Virus record (IMG/VR): IMGVR_UViG_3300035195_000561
Location: 1-25,015 of that record
Source: a virus
Strand: one strand, 5' to 3'
Length of the DNA: 25,015 nucleotides
The notes below the pieces were generated by a model. That model was given only the letters and a program-made list of their open reading frames with translations, was not told where the DNA came from and ran no database searches. The position numbers and the translations under genes were made by a program. This document shows positions 12,180-18,277 of this stretch, in pieces (positions within the stretch are counted from its first letter, which is position 1; every line of letters starts with the position of its first letter).

Positions 12180-12473
12180 ATGAAAAGATATTCAGGAAAA
12201 CCGAGAGGTACAGTAAATCAAGGTGGAGCTACACATCAAAAAGATAGAGATAAGTTCAAGTCAATGGGCAAGAATTATAACTCTATTGATTTTGAGATGA
12301 GTGATAAGGTTACATTAAGTAATTATAAAGAACGAAGTAACCCTATTGGTGATTTAGTTGTTGGTAATCAAAAAGTAGAATTAACCTGGTCGGAGTGTAA
12401 CAAAGTTATACAAACACTAGAAGATGCTAAATCTACTCACCACAGAAAAATACAATTAGGATTGTTTGCATAA
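12180..12473 (+). CDS. Basic protein of unknown function (97 aa)
   Basis: The N-terminal ~35 residues are basic and Gly-rich (KRYSGKPRGTVNQGGATHQKD), probably disordered, followed by a small mixed alpha/beta region with VELTWSECNKVIQTLEDA and a His-rich end (STHHRKIQ). I do not recognise it. It is the first gene after candidate late promoter L2, 9 nt before the next gene. A nucleic-acid-associated role is plausible from composition only. Confidence 0.65.
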   Translation: MKRYSGKPRGTVNQGGATHQKDRDKFKSMGKNYNSIDFEMSDKVTLSNYKERSNPIGDLVVGNQKVELTWSECNKVIQTLEDAKSTHHRKIQLGLFA

Positions 12474-12482
12474 AACAAAACA

Positions 12483-12893
12483 ATGAACGCAGAGGAATTA
12501 TTTAAGGAATTAGGATTAGGAGATAAGGATATGAATTCAGCCAGAGAATGGGTGAACTATAAACACTTCTCTGAAACTGTTCCTGATATTCTATCTTTAA
12601 AAGAGTACGTTGATACTGTTTATAAACACGCCGTTACTATAGATGCTAAACCTCATCAATGGTTTTCTGAAAGGTATATGACTGAGCGATACTTAGAATC
12701 TGATGTAACTATTGATTCAAAGTACATTACTAATTTAGTAGAACGTGTTGATACTATTTTTGAAAGTGGTAGAACACTTGAACTGCATATTCAAAAGTTT
12801 TTAGAGTTAATTCTAAACACAGTACAAAAATCTAAACTAGCCCTAACCAAAGAAACTTTATTATTTCTTAACCAAATATATAAAGGAAAATAA
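12483..12893 (+). CDS. Helical protein of unknown function (136 aa)
   Basis: Predicted almost entirely helical (AEELFKELGLGDKDM, VERVDTIFESGRTLELHIQK, FLELILNTVQKSKLALTKET). The Leu-rich C-terminal helices could support oligomerisation. No signal peptide, no transmembrane-length hydrophobic run, no recognised family. Second gene of the operon behind L2; the start follows an A-rich gap of 9 nt. Confidence 0.65.
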   Translation: MNAEELFKELGLGDKDMNSAREWVNYKHFSETVPDILSLKEYVDTVYKHAVTIDAKPHQWFSERYMTERYLESDVTIDSKYITNLVERVDTIFESGRTLELHIQKFLELILNTVQKSKLALTKETLLFLNQIYKGK

Positions 12894-12915
12894 CCTAACC
12901 CAATAGTTATATTAA

Positions 12916-13101
12916 ATGAGTATAGAATATATAGATAAACCATATAGAGATGTTGTTGTTGAAATCCTATCAACTGATGATAGTACCGATACTAAGCAAT
13001 CAAAACTAAAACTCTATTTACTAAAAGAGAATTACTTCAAAAAATTCTCAAAAGAACCCACATGGTTGACTAGACAGATTATAACAGATTTCAAAAAATG
13101 A
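12916..13101 (+). CDS. Small protein of unknown function (61 aa)
   Basis: A charged, soluble 61-aa protein with a Ser/Thr/Asp-rich middle (STDDSTDTKQSKL) and a basic, aromatic C-terminus (YFKKFSKEPTWLTRQI). No family is recognised. TATATTAA lies directly before the ATG, but there is no -33 box at the right distance, so I do not call a promoter. Its stop overlaps the next ATG by 4 nt (ATGA), indicating coupling with the 151-aa gene. Confidence 0.6.
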   Translation: MSIEYIDKPYRDVVVEILSTDDSTDTKQSKLKLYLLKENYFKKFSKEPTWLTRQIITDFKK

Positions 13102-13553
13102 GTGGAGAACAGCAAATGGAATGGGCATTACTTTGGGATGAATCCGAATTTGATTTTTACAAAACGTTAGAAGATGAAGATAAGCTTATGTACATATATG
13201 ATTTATGTTTAGGTGAGTTTGAATCGGATTTTCATAGATTCATCGATGATGAAGAAGCGGAAATGAATAGCGATTTGGATGATGCAATCCGTTCTATGGG
13301 ACAATCACTTGAAGATGTAGATTCCGAATCCGAAGAACCATCATTCAGAAATGAGATTAAGGTTGAGATTGGTTTTGATAAACTTAAAATCGAAGGCCCA
13401 ACGTTGGATGTTATACTTAAAGTATCATCAGATATGATAATGAATGGTATGATTCTTATGGATAGGAATATTGAATTTACAAAATTCGAACCTTGGAATG
13501 TGATTCTCACTTATAATATCGTTGGAAACGGATTACCCATCTCTCTAAATTGA
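13098..13553 (+). CDS. Acidic protein of unknown function (151 aa)
   Basis: Residues 1-80 are very acidic and helical (WDESEFDFYKTLEDEDKLM, FIDDEEAEMNSDLDD). Residues 85-151 look beta-rich (KVEIGFDKLKIEGPTLDVIL, WNVILTYNIVGNGLPI). No family is recognised. The stop codon TGA (13551-13553) is also the first three bases of a 20-bp repeat belonging to the hsp20 control region, so gene end and regulatory DNA are packed together. Confidence 0.65.
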   Translation: MSGEQQMEWALLWDESEFDFYKTLEDEDKLMYIYDLCLGEFESDFHRFIDDEEAEMNSDLDDAIRSMGQSLEDVDSESEEPSFRNEIKVEIGFDKLKIEGPTLDVILKVSSDMIMNGMILMDRNIEFTKFEPWNVILTYNIVGNGLPISLN

Positions 13554-13655
13554 CATTTTGTCATCTTATAAGTTGACTTAACTGACATTTTGTCATCTTA
13601 TACATTGACAAATCCCTTTGGTACACATTTGGTACTATAGATAAACGTATATTAA
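13551..13655 (+). promoter_or_regulatory. hsp20 control region: two 20-bp repeats with TGACA-N3-TGTCA palindromes
   Basis: TGACATTTTGTCATCTTATA occurs exactly at 13551-13570 and 13583-13602, a 32-bp period (about three helical turns). Each contains the palindrome TGACA-TTT-TGTCA, and a further TTGACA lies at 13605-13610. Downstream are two copies of TTTGGTAC (13617-13624 and 13628-13635) and a -7-like TATATTAA at 13648-13655. The standard TTG-N20 geometry of P1-P10 is absent. This looks like an operator array for a dedicated, perhaps stress-responsive, regulator of the small heat-shock gene. Confidence 0.65.
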
Positions 13656-13685
13656 AATGTTTAACTAAAATAAAAAGGAATAAAA

Positions 13686-14030
13686 ATGATTTACAACATG
13701 AATAACGTATGGAATGTGTTAGATGAATTAGCTGAACGAGCTAAACCTATCACACCAAAACAAAACAATATCGATATTATAGATGATGTATTAACTATGA
13801 GCTTTGATGTACCTGGTTTATCTAAATCAGATATTACAATTAAAGTTGAGGATAGAGTTATATCAATAGAAGGTGAGAATGATGATAGAACATTCAACAA
13901 ACAATATAAGTTAACTGAAGATTGGGATATCAATCAATCTGAGGCTAAGGTTAAGAATGGAGTTCTAACATTATCTATTCCAAAGTTGAAAGAAAAGAAA
14001 AAGAAAGTATTAGAAATTATAGTTAAGTAG
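13686..14030 (+). CDS. hsp20: Small heat-shock protein (Hsp20/alpha-crystallin)
   Basis: A 114-aa protein made almost entirely of an alpha-crystallin domain: LTMSFDVPGLSKSDITIKV, VISIEGE, then ANVKNG-type motif AKVKNGVLTLSIPK, and a C-terminal LEIIV tail that could serve as the I-x-I/V motif for oligomer assembly. It is shorter than most bacterial Hsp20 (about 140-150 aa), with a brief N-terminal arm. Small heat-shock proteins hold unfolding proteins in an ATP-independent way; phage versions are known in T4-like cyanophages. The start ATG follows AAAGGA (13674-13679) at a good Shine-Dalgarno distance. It is controlled by a distinctive repeat array upstream. Confidence 0.9.
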   Translation: MIYNMNNVWNVLDELAERAKPITPKQNNIDIIDDVLTMSFDVPGLSKSDITIKVEDRVISIEGENDDRTFNKQYKLTEDWDINQSEAKVKNGVLTLSIPKLKEKKKKVLEIIVK

Positions 14031-14215
14031 TGAACGGAAGGCAGGTTTTAAATATAAATAACACCCTATGGATAGTTCAAAGAAAGATTCGAATAGATGA
14101 TAGACCTATTGTAGAGACTTGGAGAGAACATCTTCACTGCGATAAAGTATTCAAAAAAGAACCTTACTATTATTTTTGTCAAGAAGTTACGGATATAGAG
14201 TGGGAAGAAATTTAA
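14030..14215 (+). CDS. Small protein of unknown function (61 aa)
   Basis: The frame starts with GTG at 14030, overlapping the last base of the hsp20 stop, and encodes 61 residues with aromatic and charged segments (TLWIVQRKIRIDDRPIVETW, EPYYYFCQEVTDIEWEE). It is mostly beta-like and not recognised. The overlap with hsp20 supports coupling. Its TAA stop (14213-14215) lies within the TTAACA box of promoter P9. The GTG start is the only plausible one near the overlap, which lowers certainty about the exact N-terminus. Confidence 0.55.
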   Translation: MNGRQVLNINNTLWIVQRKIRIDDRPIVETWREHLHCDKVFKKEPYYYFCQEVTDIEWEEI

Positions 14216-14267
14216 CAATTTGTTAACATAGGGGGCTTGTATAAGTCCCCTTTTTTCGTTATATTAG
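14212..14267 (+). promoter_or_regulatory. Promoter P9 with TTAACA boxes, interlaced with a terminator
   Basis: TTAACA at 14212 and 14223 (11-bp period, also the palindrome TTAACAA-T-TTGTTAA), TTG at 14237-14239 (25 bp from the first box), exactly 20 nt, TATATTAG at 14260-14267. The -33 TTG sits inside the hairpin stem of the terminator at 14231-14256. It serves uvsE at 14304 with a leader of about 30 nt. Confidence 0.8.
14231..14256 (+). terminator. Intrinsic terminator overlapping promoter P9
   Basis: GGGGGCTT pairs with AAGTCCCC around a GTAT loop (14231-14250; one G-U pair), followed by six T (14251-14256). This is a textbook intrinsic terminator and the clearest in the window. It should end transcripts from the hsp20 operon while its DNA also provides the -33 box and spacer of P9. 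Confidence 0.85.
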
Positions 14268-14303
14268 TAGTATAATAATAATTAATAATTAAACAATAAA
14301 AGT

Positions 14304-15209
14304 ATGGAGTTAGGATATGCATGTATCAATATGACATTAGGTTCACAGAAACCTAAGATTACTACAAACCGTAGTATGATTAAAAAAACCTTTAAAGAAA
14401 AAGGTATCCCCTACGCATCTGAGTTAGGGATTCAAAACTGTAGAGATTTAGTAGAGATTATTAAATGGAATCATCAGAATGGTATTAACTTCTTTAGGTT
14501 AAGTTCCGATTTGTTCCCTTGGGCATCTGAGTATAACCTCACAGAACTACCCCATTACAATCGTATCAAAACTTTATTAGCAGGTGCAGGACATCTCGCT
14601 GATAAATACAATCAACGTATCTCATCTCATCCAGGCCCATTCAATGTATTGGTATCACCGAGAGAGCACGTAGTACAAAATACTATTACCGACCTTACAA
14701 TCAATGGTGAGGTATTTGATTTAATGGGATTATCTCGTACTCCTTATAATAAAATCAATATACATTGTAATGGTGTGTATGGGGATAAGATATCTGCTAT
14801 GGATAGGTTCTGTAAGAACTTTGAGAGGTTACCAGAATCCGTACAAACTCGTCTAACGGTAGAGAACGATGATAAAGCTAGTATGTACTCAGTTAAAGAT
14901 TTAATGTACATACATGAACGTATTGGGATTCCAATAGTTTTCGATTATCATCATCACCAATTTTGTACTGGAGATTTATCAGAGGAAGAAGCTCTTAATC
15001 TTGCTGTAAGTACCTGGCCTAAAGGTATAACTCCCGCTGTACATTACTCAGAATCTAAAGCTTTAAACGAAAATCTTAAAGTAAAACCTCAAGCTCATTC
15101 AGATTACATTAAAAAGATTCCTAATACATATGGTTTAGATGTAGATATTATGGTAGAGGCAAAAGCTAAAGAGTTAACCGTATTAGAACATCTTCAGTCG
15201 ATAGCATAG
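14304..15209 (+). CDS. uvsE: UV-damage endonuclease (UvdE/UvsE family)
   Basis: A 301-aa TIM-barrel DNA-repair nuclease, normal length for bacterial UvsE. It starts ELGYACIN, has FRLSSDLFPWAS (64-75), HPG (His109), LTVENDDKASMYS (Glu187), a FDYHHHQF cluster (Asp214, His216-218), PAVHYSES (His247), AHSDYI (His265) and DIMVEAKAKE (Glu285). These are the metal-binding signature positions of the family. UvdE nicks DNA 5' of cyclobutane dimers, 6-4 photoproducts and some abasic sites. A phage facing sunlight would use it to repair its own DNA in the host. It has a private strong promoter (P9). Alternative identities such as EndoIV-like AP endonuclease are less likely given the HHH and HSDYI motifs. 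Confidence 0.93.
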   Translation: MELGYACINMTLGSQKPKITTNRSMIKKTFKEKGIPYASELGIQNCRDLVEIIKWNHQNGINFFRLSSDLFPWASEYNLTELPHYNRIKTLLAGAGHLADKYNQRISSHPGPFNVLVSPREHVVQNTITDLTINGEVFDLMGLSRTPYNKINIHCNGVYGDKISAMDRFCKNFERLPESVQTRLTVENDDKASMYSVKDLMYIHERIGIPIVFDYHHHQFCTGDLSEEEALNLAVSTWPKGITPAVHYSESKALNENLKVKPQAHSDYIKKIPNTYGLDVDIMVEAKAKELTVLEHLQSIA

Positions 15210-15210
15210 T

Positions 15211-15327
15211 ATGTGCGTTTTGCTTGTTTTAGTATTAATTATTAATATTTTAATACTTATTGATATAGGTTATTTGGTTGTCGTCAACCTAATTACTTAT
15301 TGCTTATTTAATAATAGTTGTAAATAA
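15211..15327 (+). CDS. Possible 38-aa hydrophobic micro-protein
   Basis: The frame ATG 15211 to TAA 15325-15327 begins one base after the uvsE stop and reads MCVLLVLVLIINILILIDIG, followed by YLVVVNLITYCLFNNSCK. It is nearly all hydrophobic, enough for one long or two short membrane helices. Coupling to uvsE is possible. Against it, the DNA is simply A/T-rich and also holds candidate late promoter L3 and a hairpin, so the frame could be accidental. No family is recognised. Confidence 0.35.
   Translation: MCVLLVLVLIINILILIDIGYLVVVNLITYCLFNNSCK
15248..15261 (+). promoter_or_regulatory. Candidate late promoter L3 (TTTTAATACTTATT)
   Basis: An exact second copy of the 14-base motif at 3834. It would give a roughly 90-nt leader before the ATG at 15360. 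That leader contains TAGGTT/AACCTA (15266-15271 with 15286-15291) and the alternative GGTTG-TCGT-CAACC stem. The 150-nt region between uvsE and the membrane-protein gene holds no other clear promoter. Confidence 0.4.
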
Positions 15328-15359
15328 ATACAAAACACGAAGTTAATAAAACTAAAAAT

Positions 15360-16403
15360 ATGGGAATTGTTAAGAACTTTTTTTCAAAAAGGGTAGGATT
15401 TGGATTTTTGATGGTGTTTTCAACACTATCCTTAGCTGGAACTGCCGCATATTACTCAGTATTCGGACTGAGTTCATTATTTGCTGGAGCAAAGACTGAA
15501 GTTATTATAATGGCATCTGCATTAGAGTTAGCTAAATTAGTTGTAGCATCATATCTACATAATCATTGGAGTAAGTTAGGATTAATTTTAAAATCATATC
15601 TTACATTAGGTGTTGGTATCTTAATGATAATAACATCAGCTGGTATATATGGATTCTTAACATCAGCATATCAAACAACTGCAGACCAATTAACAATTAT
15701 TGATAAACAAGTTTTAGTAGTTGAGATGAAGAGAGATAGATTCTCAGAACAATTGGATGATTATAAGTTAGAAAAAACTCAACTAAATAGTAATATATCA
15801 GAACTATCCAAAGGATTAGCTAATAATAAAATTCAGTATAAGGATACGTTAGGTAACATTATAACAACTACATCCTCTTCAACACGAAGAGTTCTTACAA
15901 CTCAGCTAAATGATATGAAAGAGGAGCGTAATAAGGTTTCTATTAAGATGGAAACTCTCACAGATTCAATTACTTCTTTAGATTTAAAAGTATTAGATAT
16001 GGAATCCAATAATGAAGTAGCTGCAGAGATTGGGCCACTAAGATATATGGCAGAGATTACAAATAAACCAATGGCAACAATTGTAAATTGGTTTACCCTA
16101 ATGATTGTATGTGTGTTCGACCCGTTAGCAATTGCTATGGTTCTTGCTGTAAATAAATTCTTTGGTAGAAGAGAAGAAGAAGTTATTGTTAAAAAGGAAT
16201 CACCAATCATAGAAGAAGTTTTAAGTAAAGAAGATATAGGTTCTGTTGAAGAAATGATAAAAAAGAATGAAGAAATTTTGGCAACTAAAAGGGTAGAACC
16301 AAAACCTAAAAAGAAAATATATGGTGGGTATTCAAAACCATATAATGATGGTACGGTAATCAATGAAACTGATACCGAAGAAGATGATGTAAAAACTTAC
16401 TAA
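15360..16403 (+). CDS. Membrane protein with coiled-coil loop (347 aa)
   Basis: Hydrophobic segments lie at about residues 13-40, 44-65, 80-103 and 243-266, so probably four membrane passes. Between the third and fourth is a ~130-residue coiled-coil-like loop rich in Lys/Glu/Leu. The first region has FGLSSLFAGA and ALELAKLVVASYLHNHW; the fourth segment contains FDPLAIAMVLAVN. The C-terminal ~80 residues are charged, with repeated Glu and a KPKKKIYGG patch. I have a sense of similar proteins in marine T4-like phages, where they have no assigned role. By topology the loop would project to one side of the inner membrane. Candidate roles are superinfection exclusion, a membrane scaffold or lysis control; none is shown. 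Confidence 0.7.
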   Translation: MGIVKNFFSKRVGFGFLMVFSTLSLAGTAAYYSVFGLSSLFAGAKTEVIIMASALELAKLVVASYLHNHWSKLGLILKSYLTLGVGILMIITSAGIYGFLTSAYQTTADQLTIIDKQVLVVEMKRDRFSEQLDDYKLEKTQLNSNISELSKGLANNKIQYKDTLGNIITTTSSSTRRVLTTQLNDMKEERNKVSIKMETLTDSITSLDLKVLDMESNNEVAAEIGPLRYMAEITNKPMATIVNWFTLMIVCVFDPLAIAMVLAVNKFFGRREEEVIVKKESPIIEEVLSKEDIGSVEEMIKKNEEILATKRVEPKPKKKIYGGYSKPYNDGTVINETDTEEDDVKTY

Positions 16404-16407
16404 TAAA

Positions 16408-16439
16408 TTTGGTAATGTTAATTATATTTCGTATATTTG
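16408..16439 (+). promoter_or_regulatory. Promoter P10 (TTTG-N20-TATATTTG)
   Basis: TTTG at 16408-16411, exactly 20 nt, TATATTTG at 16432-16439, a perfect match to both Bacteroidota boxes. No TTAACA boxes. It serves clpP (ATG at 16472) and probably groES. Confidence 0.8.
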
Positions 16440-16471
16440 ATTAAATATAAACATAAAAAGTTACAAAACAT

Positions 16472-17113
16472 ATGAGCGATTTATACAATGATGGCAGAAC
16501 ATCAACGGCTGGTGATATAGAAACTACCTATGATGTTAAAAAAGCTAGTGAGAGGGAAAAACACTTTCAAGAGTTTAGAGAGTTTGATTATGGGATTGAC
16601 ATACAATCAAACATTATTTTAATTCAAGATGAAATATCACAAGGTATGGTGTTTGATACTATATCTAAAGTTAGATTACTAAGAAAGATTAATACTGATT
16701 TAAAATCAGTAACACTATTACTAAATTCACCAGGTGGTGATGTAGTAGAAACTCTAGCACTTATTGATTACATTAGAACAATAAAAGACAATGATGGGAT
16801 TGATACGAACATCGTTGTAAGAGGTTCAGCTATGAGTGCAGCAGCACTCCTTCTAACCGCAGGAACAGGTCTTAGAGCAGCATCTAAACATTCTAAGATT
16901 ATGGTTCACCAATTATCAACATTCAATATGGGTAAGTTGGAAGATGTTAAATCTAACGCTAAATTCGCAGAACAATTAGAAGAAGATTGTAACACCATTA
17001 TGGCTGAATGTACAAACAAAGATAAAGAGTTTTGGAAAGAAACTCAAAGAACAGACACCTTCCTTTCTTCGGAAGATGCATTAGAATTAGGAATAATCGA
17101 TAAAATTATATAA
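16472..17113 (+). CDS. clpP: ClpP-family serine protease
   Basis: A 213-aa protein of normal ClpP length. After a ~50-residue polar N-terminus come LLLNSPGGDV (oxyanion glycine loop), GSAMSAAALLLTAG with Ser122 as nucleophile, KIMVHQLS with His146, and RTDTFLSSEDALELGIID with Asp195. The spacings (24 and 49 residues) match the E. coli Ser98-His123-Asp172 triad, so the protease should be active. ClpP forms a barrel fed by a Clp ATPase; none is encoded here, so it may use the host ClpX/ClpA or act as a prohead protease, a job done by ClpP-like enzymes in some phages. It is followed 12 nt later by groES and driven by P10. Confidence 0.92.
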   Translation: MSDLYNDGRTSTAGDIETTYDVKKASEREKHFQEFREFDYGIDIQSNIILIQDEISQGMVFDTISKVRLLRKINTDLKSVTLLLNSPGGDVVETLALIDYIRTIKDNDGIDTNIVVRGSAMSAAALLLTAGTGLRAASKHSKIMVHQLSTFNMGKLEDVKSNAKFAEQLEEDCNTIMAECTNKDKEFWKETQRTDTFLSSEDALELGIIDKII

Positions 17114-17125
17114 ATAAAGAAAACT

Positions 17126-17434
17126 ATGGAATACAGTTACAGGCCGTTAGGCGACAGAGTAGTAGTAGAGATACTAAAAAGACATGATGAAAAAACTAAA
17201 GGTGGATTATACAAACCATCAGGTTCAGAAACCACAATGATGGGAGTGGTAATTGCAGTTGGTAGTGGGTTATACACCCATTCAGGAGCAACAATCCCAA
17301 TGAGTACCAAAGTAGGGGATACAGTTCTATTAGATGGAACTGGTTTCAAACATAAAAATGGTGGTAAAACTTATAACATATATAGAGAGAGTGATTTCCT
17401 ATCTATATTAGATGAAGATACAACTAACTCATAA
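17126..17434 (+). CDS. groES: GroES-like co-chaperonin (Cpn10)
   Basis: A 102-aa protein with the Cpn10 pattern: YRPLGDRVVVEILKR, then a mobile-loop region DEKTKGGLYKPSG, MMGVVIAVGSG, IPMSTKVGDTVLLDGTG and a final YNIYRESDFLSIL. GroES caps the GroEL folding chamber; T4 (gp31) and other large phages encode their own version to fold the major capsid protein. No GroEL is encoded in the window, so the host chaperonin is the likely partner. It shares the P10 transcript with clpP. The stop codon lies in the loop of an 8-bp inverted repeat (17422-17444). Confidence 0.9.
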   Translation: MEYSYRPLGDRVVVEILKRHDEKTKGGLYKPSGSETTMMGVVIAVGSGLYTHSGATIPMSTKVGDTVLLDGTGFKHKNGGKTYNIYRESDFLSILDEDTTNS

Positions 17435-17444
17435 TCAGTTAGTT
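17422..17444 (+). other. Perfect 8-bp inverted repeat at the end of groES
   Basis: AACTAACT (17422-17429) and AGTTAGTT (17437-17444) pair perfectly around a 7-nt loop containing the groES stop codon. No T-run follows, so a simple intrinsic terminator is unlikely. It could be an mRNA-stabilising hairpin. Confidence 0.35.
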
Positions 17445-17505
17445 ACACTATCACTATCATCACAACACATTGATAATCAATTACTTACAATAAAAAATAA
17501 AAAAT

Positions 17506-18273
17506 ATGATACACATTTTAGATGAAAATAAAATAAAAGAGAACTATGAGAAGTTCAGAAAACTAATCAACCAAACCTTTGAAGGGGAGAGATTAGAAAG
17601 GTTAAACAAGATGTATGATGAGTTAGAGGATAGAATCATCCTTACACCAGCATCATCTACAGAGTGGTTTCACAATGCATTTGCAGGTGGATACCTCGAC
17701 CACATTCTTAGGGTTACATTCAACTCCGTTAAGATTTATGATTTATATAAAGAGTTAGGAATGCCTTTAGGATTCGATAAACAAACTGTAATCTTTACAG
17801 CACTTCACCATGATTTAGGTAAGGTTGGTAATCACGAAGAGAATTGGTATATTCCAAATGATTCACAATGGCATATAGAAAATCAAGGAAAGATTTATAA
17901 AACTAATCCTTCAATGCATTGGATGAATATGAATGATAGAACTACTTGGATGTTAAATCACTATGGGATTACCGTTACTGAGGAAGAGTTTATAGCAATC
18001 AAACTTACAGATGGGTTATATGATGATAACAATAAAGAATACTTTATGACATATAATAAAGATAATGTTCTTAAAACTCAGTTACCATTCATAATGCATC
18101 AGGCAGATTTAATAGCTACTAATTGGGAACGAGATAGAGTGGTTAATTCTGATAAGAAACTTCCTACCAAAAATGTCGGTGGACGACCTACCACAAAAAA
18201 GAAACTAGAAAATGTAATAATGCCAGAGAAGATTGATTTTAAATCTATCTTTGGAGAAGTTACTGAAGATTAA
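17506..18273 (+). CDS. HD-domain phosphohydrolase
   Basis: A 255-aa protein with the HD-superfamily metal motif: GGYLDHILRV (His66), TALHHDLGKVGNHEEN (His102-Asp103) and, later, MHQADLIATNWERD (Asp201). HD enzymes remove phosphate from nucleotides or cleave cyclic nucleotides and (p)ppGpp. The exact substrate cannot be read here, though the arrangement resembles HD hydrolases seen in marine T4-like phages. It might adjust nucleotide pools or quench a host alarmone. It starts 71 nt after groES; the gap holds a 13-bp palindrome, ATTGATAATCAAT (17469-17481), which could be an operator. The C-terminus is lysine-rich. Confidence 0.8.
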   Translation: MIHILDENKIKENYEKFRKLINQTFEGERLERLNKMYDELEDRIILTPASSTEWFHNAFAGGYLDHILRVTFNSVKIYDLYKELGMPLGFDKQTVIFTALHHDLGKVGNHEENWYIPNDSQWHIENQGKIYKTNPSMHWMNMNDRTTWMLNHYGITVTEEEFIAIKLTDGLYDDNNKEYFMTYNKDNVLKTQLPFIMHQADLIATNWERDRVVNSDKKLPTKNVGGRPTTKKKLENVIMPEKIDFKSIFGEVTED

Positions 18274-18277
18274 TACG

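Noticed and set aside
12908-12915. TATATTAA directly before the gene at 12916 as a promoter
   Set aside because: No TTG/TAG box lies 20 nt upstream and the ATG would be at or before the transcript start.
13617-13635. Sigma-54-like promoter (TTTGGTAC repeats) upstream of hsp20
   Set aside because: The GG doublets are 9 rather than 10 nt apart and the -12 GC is missing; the direct repeat is better described as a possible regulator site.
17422-17444. Intrinsic terminator after groES
   Set aside because: The stem is perfect but A/T-rich and no T-run follows, so it is listed only as an inverted repeat.
18233-18277. Upstream in-frame TTG start for the one-pass membrane protein
   Set aside because: It lies inside the HD gene and would place a charged stretch before the signal-anchor helix; the ATG at 18278 directly precedes the hydrophobic segment.
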